Shown piece after piece: positions 20,037-27,965 of a stretch of 64,000 bases of DNA; the first letter of the stretch is position 1; every line of letters begins with the position of its first letter. The notes beneath the pieces are model-generated. The model saw nothing but the letters and a program-made list of their open reading frames with translations, was not told the DNA's origin and did no database searches. Origin of the DNA: Chitinophaga pinensis DSM 2588 (GTDB lineage: Bacteria > Bacteroidota > Bacteroidia > Chitinophagales > Chitinophagaceae); contig NC_013132.1 in the NCBI RefSeq assembly GCF_000024005.1, positions 8,302,001 through 8,366,000 of the forward strand, written 5' to 3'. The translations under genes were made by a program, and so were the position numbers.

Positions 20037-20990
20037 TTAGCGTTCTTCAAAAAAGCCCATGTTGCTGAACTTATCGATACGCTGCTCGATACGGGTATCG
20101 GCGTCGATCTTTTTCAGTTCTGCCAGGGTATCCTTGATCTTCTTCTTGAGAATATCCGCCATTTCGTCCGGATTCACATGCGCGCCACCGAGCGGTTCTT
20201 TGATGACACCGTCCACCAGGCCAAAGCGGCTCATATGGTCGGAAGTCAGCTTCAGTTCTTCAGCAGCCTTCTCTTTGAAATTCCAGCTACGCCAGAGGAT
20301 CGTGGAACAGTTTTCCGGAGAAATTACTGTATACCAGCTGTTTTCCAGCATCAGGATCCTGTCGCCGATACCGATCCCCAGTGCACCACCCGAAGCACCT
20401 TCACCGATGATGATACAGATAACCGGCACCCGTAATTTCACCATTTCGAAAATATTGCGGGCGATGGCTTCTCCCTGTCCGCGCTCTTCAGCTTCGAGAC
20501 CAGGGTAAGCACCAGGCGTATCTATCAGGGTAACAATAGGCTTGTTGAACTTTTCAGCCAGTTTCATGAGGCGAAGCGCCTTTCTGTAACCTTCCGGGTT
20601 AGCCATGCCAAAGTTGCGGATCTGACGCATTTTGGTATTTATCCCCTTCTGCTGACCAATGAACATGACTGTTTCACCATCAAGCTCGGCGAATCCACCG
20701 ACCATGGCTTTATCGTCTTTCACATTCCTGTCGCCGTGCAGCTCCACGAAATTGGTACACATCTTCTCGATGTAGGCGAGGGTATAGGGCCTATCGGGAT
20801 GCCTACTGAGCAGTACCTTCTGGTAACTGGTCAGGTGGTCGTACACCTCAAGGCGGGTATCAGCGATCTTCTGCTCATACTCCTTTACAGTAGCTGTAAC
20901 GTCTACACCTGACTTTGCGCCATTCTCCTTCAGTTTTGCCAACTGATCATACAGGTCCTCAATAGGTTTCTCAAAATCCAGGAATTGCAT
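20037..20990 (-). CDS. accA: Acetyl-CoA carboxylase carboxyltransferase subunit alpha
   Basis: Alpha half of the carboxyltransferase that makes malonyl-CoA for fatty acid synthesis; it pairs with AccD, which is not in this window. A helical N-terminus ([17 protein letters not shown]) leads to the crotonase fold with [36 protein letters not shown] and the oxyanion-hole segment [15 protein letters not shown]. The 317-residue length is normal. Function secure. Confidence 0.96.
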   Translation of the reverse strand: MQFLDFEKPIEDLYDQLAKLKENGAKSGVDVTATVKEYEQKIADTRLEVYDHLTSYQKVLLSRHPDRPYTLAYIEKMCTNFVELHGDRNVKDDKAMVGGFAELDGETVMFIGQQKGINTKMRQIRNFGMANPEGYRKALRLMKLAEKFNKPIVTLIDTPGAYPGLEAEERGQGEAIARNIFEMVKLRVPVICIIIGEGASGGALGIGIGDRILMLENSWYTVISPENCSTILWRSWNFKEKAAEELKLTSDHMSRFGLVDGVIKEPLGGAHVNPDEMADILKKKIKDTLAELKKIDADTRIEQRIDKFSNMGFFEER

Positions 20991-21055
20991 ATTTGTGTAT
21001 AAAATTGGTTAAAGTACGCTGTAAAGATAAACGCTAAAATATTTTTTAAAAAAGA

Positions 21056-21088
21056 TTTGCAAAATTGATTTGTTTGTCGCTATCTTTG
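21056..21088 (+). promoter_or_regulatory. Promoter of the first tRNA-Asp
   Basis: TTTG at 21056-21059 and TATCTTTG at 21081-21088, separated by 21 nt, fit the Bacteroidota -33/-7 pattern. The tRNA starts 20 nt after the -7 box. Confidence 0.7.
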
Positions 21089-21108
21089 CTGCCCCGAAAA
21101 CAAGGGAA

Positions 21109-21182
21109 GGATCAGTAGTTCAGTTGGTTAGAATGCCGCCCTGTCACGGCGGAGGTCGCGGGTTCGAGTCCCGTCTGGTCCG
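21109..21182 (+). tRNA. tRNA-Asp (GTC)
   Basis: Complete cloverleaf: acceptor GGATCAG/CTGGTCC, anticodon arm CCGCC-CTGTCAC-GGCGG with anticodon GTC, T-arm GCGGGTTCGAGTCCCGT and discriminator G. The 3' CCA is not fully encoded (GCA follows). It is identical to the copy at 56821-56894. Confidence 0.97.
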
Positions 21183-21190
21183 CAAGCTTT

Positions 21191-21226
21191 AAGCCTTCAA
21201 GTCGAAAGATTTGGAGGCTTTTTTGT
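21191..21226 (+). terminator. Terminator of the first tRNA-Asp
   Basis: AAGCCT/AGGCTT stem, extended after one mismatch by CAA/TTG, with a 10-nt loop and a T6 tract. Confidence 0.75.
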
Positions 21227-21250
21227 TTTTAATGATTGAAAATGAAGTTA

Positions 21251-21427
21251 TTAGCAAGTTATAGATAAATGCGTTATTATTTCTTCGGGATCGCCCTTTA
21301 ATTGTTCTTTCTTCATTTTGCCTGCCTTATGATCCGGATTTGCTGCGATCACCTTATCAGGATATGACAAGGCCTGTGCGCCATATTTTTTTTCTGCAGC
21401 TGTTTTACCCAGGTCCAATAATGAAAC
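21251..21427 (-). pseudogene. Possible remnant of a decayed gene
   Basis: On the minus strand 58 codons after an in-frame TGA read as a plausible protein end (EKKYGAQALSYPDKVIAANP, then KKEQLKGDPEEII), with coding-like codon use but no start codon. The rest of 21227-21563 shows nothing else recognisable. It may be the tail of a gene broken near the tRNA; I do not recognise the family. Confidence 0.25.
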
Positions 21428-21563
21428 TCATAATTTTCCAACTGGCATAATCTTCGTTTTGTCGTGCTTGTCAGTAATGAATTAAAAATCCACCCTTGCA
21501 AACTTCCGCTTCTTAAAGAAACACCATGGCAAATTTTCTGCGGCGCCCCCTCTTAAACTTCCG

Positions 21564-21845
21564 CTAAATAGCAAACAGATGCATACTTGTAACTGCCTCA
21601 TTGAATAACATACACGCTTCTATAACGCTTAGCTTTTTCGTTTCTGCACTATTCAATGCCAGTGCCAAAACCCTGTAAGAGAAAATAATGGTAAGTAGCT
21701 CTTGGGGCCAACTGAAGCAAAATGTCCCGACTGAGACTGTCATAACCTGTATGGGATATTTAGACCCAAACATTCTGGCAATATACTTCATATGTGGTAA
21801 GATTTCCGCAGGATTATACCGGAGACCGCCTATTAAGGCGCTCAT
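21564..21845 (-). CDS. Hypothetical protein
   Basis: Open frame of 93 codons from an ATG (MSALIGGL), extendable to 109 codons from a TTG at 21893. It contains aromatic and hydrophobic stretches (VSVGTFCFSWPQELLTIIF) and no motif I recognise. It lies in the variable stretch between tRNA-Asp and the YihY gene, divergent from the latter. It may be real or a fossil. Confidence 0.35.
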   Translation of the reverse strand: MSALIGGLRYNPAEILPHMKYIARMFGSKYPIQVMTVSVGTFCFSWPQELLTIIFSYRVLALALNSAETKKLSVIEACMLFNEAVTSMHLFAI

Positions 21846-21928
21846 ATCATCGGTATTATTTTGGATGCAACATTGGATATCAGCTGATCGCAAAGCTAAT
21901 TACTTAAACATGACGTAACCCTGATAAT

Positions 21929-22897
21929 ATGACAATAAGAAGCTATTTTACCAAGAAATCGTTTAAAGACTATTTTACGATCCTTAAAGCGGCCTTCACC
22001 GGTTTTATGGATGATATGGCTCTTAAATTCAGCGCATCACTGGCTTATTACACCGTTTTTTCCTTAGCGCCACTATTACTCCTGCTCATCTCACTGGCAG
22101 GTGTTTTCCTCAGTCGTGACGTTATACAAACTAAAGTATTTTCAGAGATCAATGGAATTGTTGGTAATGAGGCGGCCCTGCAGGTGCAGGAAATGATCCG
22201 TAACCTTGAAATGACCGGAAAATCCACCATCTCGGTAATAATCGGTGTGGTTACTCTTATTATTGGTGCTACGACGGTATTTGGTGAAATCCAGCAATCT
22301 ATCAATATCATCTGGCAGGTAAAGCCAAAGCCTAAAAAAGGATGGCTGAAAATAATCAAAGATCGCCTGCTATCAGGCTCTATGATTGTAACGCTTGGTT
22401 TCCTGCTTTTAGTTTCCCTTGTCCTGAATGGGGCACTGGATGCTATTAGTGACCGGTTAAAGCACTTCCTGCCTGACGTAACTGTAACGCTTTTTACTAT
22501 TATCAGTTATATAATCAGCTTTATGATTATTTCGATACTATTCGGTGTAATCTTCAAAGTATTGCCAGATGCTAAAATTAGTTGGAAGGATGTTCGCTCA
22601 GGTGCGTTCTTTACTGCCGTACTATTTATGATCGGAAGGCTGGTAATCGGCATTTATATTGAAAAATCCGCCACTAGTTCTACCTATGGTGCTGCAGGCT
22701 CCCTGATCGTTATAATGCTATGGATTTATTATACAGCAGCTATTCTATATTTCGGGGCCGAATTCACCCGTGCGTATGCAGATTTCAACGGGAAACGCAT
22801 AGAGCCGGCTGACTATGCGGTGCATGTGGAACAGAAAGAGGAAGAAAAAGATGTAGCCGTCGTTCCTCCTAAACATGAAATCGGCAAAAGCGATTAA
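21929..22897 (+). CDS. YihY/BrkB family inner-membrane protein
   Basis: A 322-residue protein of the BrkB family (once called RNase BN, but not a nuclease). It has about six membrane segments; signature segments are FSASLAYYTVFSLAPLLLLL, the ISVIIGVVTLIIGATTVFGE helix and SSTYGAAGSLIVIMLWIYY. A charged cytosolic tail (residues 290-322, Glu/Lys-rich) follows. The family's physiological role is uncertain (possible transport). It stands alone. Confidence 0.9.
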   Translation: MTIRSYFTKKSFKDYFTILKAAFTGFMDDMALKFSASLAYYTVFSLAPLLLLLISLAGVFLSRDVIQTKVFSEINGIVGNEAALQVQEMIRNLEMTGKSTISVIIGVVTLIIGATTVFGEIQQSINIIWQVKPKPKKGWLKIIKDRLLSGSMIVTLGFLLLVSLVLNGALDAISDRLKHFLPDVTVTLFTIISYIISFMIISILFGVIFKVLPDAKISWKDVRSGAFFTAVLFMIGRLVIGIYIEKSATSSTYGAAGSLIVIMLWIYYTAAILYFGAEFTRAYADFNGKRIEPADYAVHVEQKEEEKDVAVVPPKHEIGKSD

Positions 22898-22924
22898 TTG
22901 ATAAATTTATTTGTATTCCTGTGT

Positions 22925-23914
22925 CTAGGATAAGCCGTAGAAGCGCTGCAAAAGACCCGTACGCTTCTTTATCAGGGTATTACCCATTGGTTCAAAACTA
23001 TACACCTCCTTACCGTTTTGCTTAACGACAAACCGGAAAGGTTGTCTCAAGACATGTGTCAGGTGATATATTGTAAGGAGCTCGGCCAGATCTTCATGCC
23101 AGCTCGCGGTGCTGTAAAGTGATACGAACGGCGTTTGAGCGAGTCCCGCGTAAACGCTGGCAGCTTCTGTCAACAGGAAAAGCCGGCCACCAGGCCTAAA
23201 GCGGCTTTGCAACACTATCGAATCTCTTACCAGCCAGTCGTAACTATTAATATTCTTCCACACGTCTTTCGAAAAATTCGCGGTAAAAACATTTCGCTGC
23301 GCTTTACCTGATACGGTATCTGCCGAAATAAGATGCAGTGACCCGTCCACCACATGTGTCCCCTCATGCAACATTACATATGTCAATGCATGTAGTCCGC
23401 CTGCCTGTATCGACACCGACACCGTAGAATCGCCTCCTGCAAAGCAGGTTCGTTCTTTCTCCGTTACCCATTCAGAAATGGTCTGATGAAGAATCCCTGA
23501 GCGGAAAGTTATATGATAAAGATTGATGTCTTCATCCCTGGTGACCGGCGATGTCAACGCCGTATTGGGCATATTGTCCAGAAAGCTGATGCTTTTCAGG
23601 TGTTGCTTCAGCACACGCTGATGCAATAACGGGAGTGCGTCAAAAGCGTCGGATATGATTGCAATCTCTTCATCTGTCAAATGATGTTCCGTCGGCGCCA
23701 TGCCGGCATCTCTGAACTTTTTCAGAACGTCATCCGGAGTATCCGTCACCCGTGAGAGCAAAGAGCTGTTTGGATTAAGGTTGTATTGATGCTGAACATC
23801 TCGCAGTTGTTTAGTCTGGGCTACACTTTGTAATGCGGTAAAAGATGTAATAGCTAAAAGGCCAAGTATACTATTGGTCTTAATAGATCTGAACAAATGA
23901 ATCAAACATTTCAT
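22925..23914 (-). CDS. Secreted protein with HEGTH zinc-peptidase-like motif
   Basis: A 329-residue exported protein; signal peptide about 1-33 (ending SVAQ). Residues 175-190 read HALTYVMLHEGTHVVDG, with H183-E184-x-x-H187 fitting the HExxH zinc motif of metallopeptidases. A later WHEDLAELLTIYHLTH segment could give the third ligand. The rest is not recognised. It has no close operon partner; the acyltransferase gene upstream on the same strand starts far away. Best call is a putative periplasmic or surface metallopeptidase; activity is inferred from the motif alone. Confidence 0.6.
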   Translation of the reverse strand: MKCLIHLFRSIKTNSILGLLAITSFTALQSVAQTKQLRDVQHQYNLNPNSSLLSRVTDTPDDVLKKFRDAGMAPTEHHLTDEEIAIISDAFDALPLLHQRVLKQHLKSISFLDNMPNTALTSPVTRDEDINLYHITFRSGILHQTISEWVTEKERTCFAGGDSTVSVSIQAGGLHALTYVMLHEGTHVVDGSLHLISADTVSGKAQRNVFTANFSKDVWKNINSYDWLVRDSIVLQSRFRPGGRLFLLTEAASVYAGLAQTPFVSLYSTASWHEDLAELLTIYHLTHVLRQPFRFVVKQNGKEVYSFEPMGNTLIKKRTGLLQRFYGLS

Positions 23915-24087
23915 AAGCTACTAAATAGAAGTGTCAGTTACGCCGGACCGTTTAACGGCGCCAGGTTCTTATACCAAATGGCTATTCCAGAGATAAATTA
24001 CAAATACGGATTTACAAATCAAACAGGGAAAAATTTATCCCTATTTGATTTGCCTATAGCAGTTTTATCAGTTATAAAGGAGTATAT

Positions 24088-25200
24088 TTATTTTAACTTC
24101 TTACGCAGCCAGGCTCGTACCGGTTCATCAAATAGTTTCAAACTCGCATATGCGACTGCGATCGCCCCTAAAAAGGTCGCTAACGCATATGGCCAGGACG
24201 CTGCCATTGTTATACCTTTGTGGTCACTCACCCATCCCACATAGAAATAAACCAGTGTATAATGGGTCATGTACAACGGATATGATATATCTCCCAGTAA
24301 TTTGCAGATCTTATATTCCCTGTTGCCAGTCACCTTCGCTCCGGCTCCGATCAGCACTATTAAAGGGAACACCAGAATGATACATGCTGATTCGTACAGA
24401 CCATTCATCCATAAATGATCAGCGCCGCCGATACGAGGCATAAACAGTATAGCAGCTACCAATATTGTACACCATAGAAAAGCATTTTTGATATGTACCG
24501 GTTTTCCTATCCTTGACAGTAATAGTCCTGCAAAAAATGGATACATTACCCGCGTCATCCCTACTTTCACCTGTTCTACTGTTAATGTCCAGCCACCGGT
24601 TACATCACCATTGGCATTGGTGACAGCAAAATATACCAGCGCCGCCGCCGCTAAACTCACCAGGATAGATAAAGCCCAATTGGGGAATTTTCTGACCCCT
24701 AATGCGTATAAAATATTGGCGATGTATTCAAAAAATAAAGACCATCCCACGCTGTTTAAGGGATGCATCTCCTGCCAGCCACGTATGTCCATAGACAATG
24801 GAACCGGCAATATGGTATACCCTATCACCATCACAAGCAGCATTTTCCATACAGGCACCGTATGGATCAATGGCCATATAGCAGATTCCGTAAAATAGAA
24901 GCCTATCGCGCCCAGCGTCATACCGAGAATAACCAGCGGCTGCAGCCGCTCAAACCGACGTCTTAAAAATGTGCCTATTGTAAGTTTATCCCATCTGTCA
25001 TCGTATGCGTAGCCGATAACATAACCGGAGAGCAGAAAGAAAAAGTCGACAGCAAGATAACCGTGATTGATCCATTGGGTAAGGTGACTCGTGGCATGTG
25101 GCTCACAAAGGTGGAACCATACAACTATGATCGCAGCCACACCTCGTAATCCGTCTAATACCTGGTAATGAGGTTTAGTAGGAAGGGCGTTGTTGTTCAT
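24088..25200 (-). CDS. OafA/YrhL-type acyltransferase
   Basis: Membrane acyltransferase 3 family (370 residues, about 10 membrane helices) that typically O-acetylates sugars of surface polysaccharides. The start YQVLDGLRGVAAIIVVWFH contains the family histidine, followed by DFFFLLSGYVIGYAYD and LRRRFERLQPL. The C-terminal GDISYPLYMTHYTLVYFY is also typical. It is a paralogue of the gene at 44487-45623 (same domain order, VLDGLRG/ILDGLRG starts). It lies 81 nt downstream of the glutaminase-like gene but is separated by a hairpin. The substrate is unknown. Confidence 0.9.
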   Translation of the reverse strand: MNNNALPTKPHYQVLDGLRGVAAIIVVWFHLCEPHATSHLTQWINHGYLAVDFFFLLSGYVIGYAYDDRWDKLTIGTFLRRRFERLQPLVILGMTLGAIGFYFTESAIWPLIHTVPVWKMLLVMVIGYTILPVPLSMDIRGWQEMHPLNSVGWSLFFEYIANILYALGVRKFPNWALSILVSLAAAALVYFAVTNANGDVTGGWTLTVEQVKVGMTRVMYPFFAGLLLSRIGKPVHIKNAFLWCTILVAAILFMPRIGGADHLWMNGLYESACIILVFPLIVLIGAGAKVTGNREYKICKLLGDISYPLYMTHYTLVYFYVGWVSDHKGITMAASWPYALATFLGAIAVAYASLKLFDEPVRAWLRKKLK

Positions 25201-25222
25201 TGAATTTGCTTATAGCATGAAA

Positions 25223-25260
25223 TACAGCAACTATCAATTGTGTAATTGATAGTTGCTGTA
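25223..25260 (-). terminator. Hairpin after the glutaminase-like gene
   Basis: Perfect 17-bp stem TACAGCAACTATCAATT / AATTGATAGTTGCTGTA with a GTGT loop. It lies between the stop of the upstream gene and the start of the acyltransferase. The U-tract on the minus strand is weak. Confidence 0.65.
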
Positions 25261-25281
25261 CAGACCTGTATTTTAATCGTA

Positions 25282-27747
25282 TTAGTTAATATGTAATTTG
25301 TCAGCCAAGACTTTCATGTAGAATCCGCCTACAACACTTCTTGCTTTGAAGTTTTCACGGATACCTGTTTCTGAATCGTAGAAATCATTGAGCGGTACAC
25401 GGGATGGCGTCTCTAATGCATGTATATAAAGCGGTTTGATCAATGCTTCAAACTGCTCTTTCTCCGGAGCAAAAGTGGCTGTCCATACAATCCAGTCATT
25501 CTTGGTATAGGATTTACGGCTATCCAGTGGTATACCAAATTTATTACCTTTTGTGAGATAGTACTTTGTCTCTGTGTCATAAACCTTTTGCGGGAACAAA
25601 TTGAGATTTAATACTTTGTCCCATATCAAATTGTATTTCTGGCTCCAGGTATTTTTATTGTCGAATGTCAGCGCATAGTGATCTCCGGCGTCCGCCATCT
25701 CTATCCATTTTGGCACCATGCTTTCAGCAATAGCACGGTATTTCTTCGCTGATTCCTGCTCGCCCAGTTGTTCCGCCATTTGTGCATAACAGCCAATCGC
25801 AACAATTGCTTTAACAGATAAATTGGCATTACGTGCAAGATGACCTGCGAAATCATCTGTACATAGCTGTGTTTTAGGATCCAGACCTTCTTTGGTCAGA
25901 TAATCCACCCAGGTGGTCAGCGTTTGCCAATGTTTTTTAGCGTAGTCTGTATTTTTCTGTGCTTTAGTGATAGCAGCACATAAAATGATCATGTTACCTG
26001 ACTCTTCCACCGGCATAGGTTCGCCGTAAGTCTGACCATTTGCTTTGGGATATGTTCCCAGGTCATGTGCAGCCCATGGATGTGGATATTTACCGGTCTC
26101 ACTGAAGTGGAATATACCTGTTAGCATACCCTGCATCAGTTCCGGGTTATAAATGAGATAAAGCGGTGCAGAAGGATATGTTACATCCACCGTATTAATG
26201 AAACCACCACTATTATTTTCTTTTGACAACCACAGTAATTCACCGTCCGGACTTTTAACCAGGGTATGTGCTGCAATACTCTGACGATAAGCTAATACAC
26301 AGATATGCGCATATTCCTCACCACCTGATTTCAGGGCCGTAGCATATACTTCTTTATCAAAATCACCACATCTTTGCATGACAGCGTTATATTCATTGTC
26401 AGCACTGATCAGCTGCCCTTCCATGGTTTCGTTGCCGGCAGCGTTCCACCAGGGTCTTAAGTTATTATTGAAATACTGAACAGCATAGATCTCGTCGTAC
26501 CCGAGTTCAACAAAACGTTCTACTTTATTACTGCCGACAGTACCAAAAGGAATAACTGTGTTCAGTGATAATGATTTTCCTTCTGTAGCGGATGATGCCG
26601 TTACACCTTTTTTAAAGGTCTCTACCGCATCAGCACCTTTTGTAATATACTGGATGGTCCCCTTATTCTTCTGAGCAGCTACATAAAAGTATCCCCAGTC
26701 GATACGCATATCATCAGCGCCCTTTTCAAGTACGGGCTGATCTTTGGTACCTACCTTTAAAACAGACAGGTTACCTGCATCATAACGTTTTGCAGCAACC
26801 AGCTGAGAAGGCTGATACACCGCAATGTCAGATGATGCGCCTAAGAAGACTTTTACAGCATGTTGCTTCCCATCATTTGCTTTCACTCCATAGGTAATGT
26901 AGGATACGGGCCGGGATAACAATTTCAGATCATTCAGCAAAAGCGGTGAAGTGAATTTGAGTTCCAGATCGATATTACCGGCGGTAAACTCATAGGTGGT
27001 TTGTGTTGCAGCAATATCTACTTTTGTTTGTTGTGCAACCTGGTTTTCACCTAAAGCGCTCTTTTGTTTATCTACCAAACCGAAATCCAGGTAACGTCCT
27101 CCGGCACTATTCGCAAGATGAATGGCAATGGTATTTTGACCTACTTTCAGCATGCTTTTATTAACGGGCAGGTATTTGAAATTACTCGTCCAGCCGGTTG
27201 TTTCATAAATCTTGCTGCCATTAAGGAATACTTCGACATTATCATCATGATTGAGCTTTAACAGCAAATCATTGATACCGGCCACATTCTTCACTGTGAA
27301 ATTCCTCCTAACCCAAATGTTATCGGACTTCCACAATGTTTTCACATTCTTTTCATCATCGCCAAATGGCGCCGGACCAGACTTCCAGTTGGTCGTCTTG
27401 TAATCCTGTGAAGTCCAGCTTGCATCAGGCTGGGTTTCTGTATAACTTACCTCATAAGGCATTTCATCAGCCGCAGCCAATATCGTCTTATATTTTGTTA
27501 CCTCTTTCCCCAAAAAACGATAGACCTTTCCATCTACACTGATCATCCCCAACAACGAATGATCCGCTCCCGTCCAGTGCGTCGTTGTCGAATTGTTTAA
27601 CTGATCTGTATTTGACCAGATACTAAAGTTTGGATTGTGAGTAATCAGTGGATACGCAGGCGCTATTCTTTCCTGTGCCTGAATCTGAGAAGTGTAAAAT
27701 AAACAAGCAAGTACGCTGAGACCTCTTAATCTGTTGAACTTGATCAT
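25282..27747 (-). CDS. Glutaminase A-like secreted protein (DUF4965/DUF5127/DUF1793)
   Basis: An 821-residue exported protein with a signal peptide (1-24, ending QIQAQ). The start YPLITHNPNFSIWSNTDQLN matches the glutaminase A (GtaA-like) family, whose members carry DUF5127, DUF4965 and DUF1793 regions. Residues 105-235 form an inserted jelly-roll like those in glycosidases (APFGDDEKNVKTLWKSDNIW, then HDDNVEVFLNG). The C-terminal helical part (about 450-810) shows the alpha/alpha-barrel-like KAIVAIGCYAQMAEQLG. Enzymatic activity on glutamine has been shown for fungal relatives only; here the substrate is uncertain. Confidence 0.8.
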   Translation of the reverse strand: MIKFNRLRGLSVLACLFYTSQIQAQERIAPAYPLITHNPNFSIWSNTDQLNNSTTTHWTGADHSLLGMISVDGKVYRFLGKEVTKYKTILAAADEMPYEVSYTETQPDASWTSQDYKTTNWKSGPAPFGDDEKNVKTLWKSDNIWVRRNFTVKNVAGINDLLLKLNHDDNVEVFLNGSKIYETTGWTSNFKYLPVNKSMLKVGQNTIAIHLANSAGGRYLDFGLVDKQKSALGENQVAQQTKVDIAATQTTYEFTAGNIDLELKFTSPLLLNDLKLLSRPVSYITYGVKANDGKQHAVKVFLGASSDIAVYQPSQLVAAKRYDAGNLSVLKVGTKDQPVLEKGADDMRIDWGYFYVAAQKNKGTIQYITKGADAVETFKKGVTASSATEGKSLSLNTVIPFGTVGSNKVERFVELGYDEIYAVQYFNNNLRPWWNAAGNETMEGQLISADNEYNAVMQRCGDFDKEVYATALKSGGEEYAHICVLAYRQSIAAHTLVKSPDGELLWLSKENNSGGFINTVDVTYPSAPLYLIYNPELMQGMLTGIFHFSETGKYPHPWAAHDLGTYPKANGQTYGEPMPVEESGNMIILCAAITKAQKNTDYAKKHWQTLTTWVDYLTKEGLDPKTQLCTDDFAGHLARNANLSVKAIVAIGCYAQMAEQLGEQESAKKYRAIAESMVPKWIEMADAGDHYALTFDNKNTWSQKYNLIWDKVLNLNLFPQKVYDTETKYYLTKGNKFGIPLDSRKSYTKNDWIVWTATFAPEKEQFEALIKPLYIHALETPSRVPLNDFYDSETGIRENFKARSVVGGFYMKVLADKLHIN

Positions 27748-27965
27748 CTTAGATTTTTGTAAATTTTGGAATTTTAGCGGGTTAAATTAGATAACCGGAA
27801 TTTTTGTATTTATGATTTCCGTGCCAAGATTAAAATAATTCAGGTCAATTTTGCATGTTTTTGCAATTTTCTCGGAGATAGGCTTCTTTATGATTTTATT
27901 TTAGTGATATTGAAGCAACGTGGGTAGAAATTCGTTTTGATAATATTATTTTGAGGAGGAGCCCC

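Noticed and set aside
23897..24244. Plus-strand open frame of 115 codons between the HEGTH gene and the acyltransferase
   Set aside because: It starts antisense to the HEGTH signal peptide and ends antisense to the acyltransferase; composition not protein-like.
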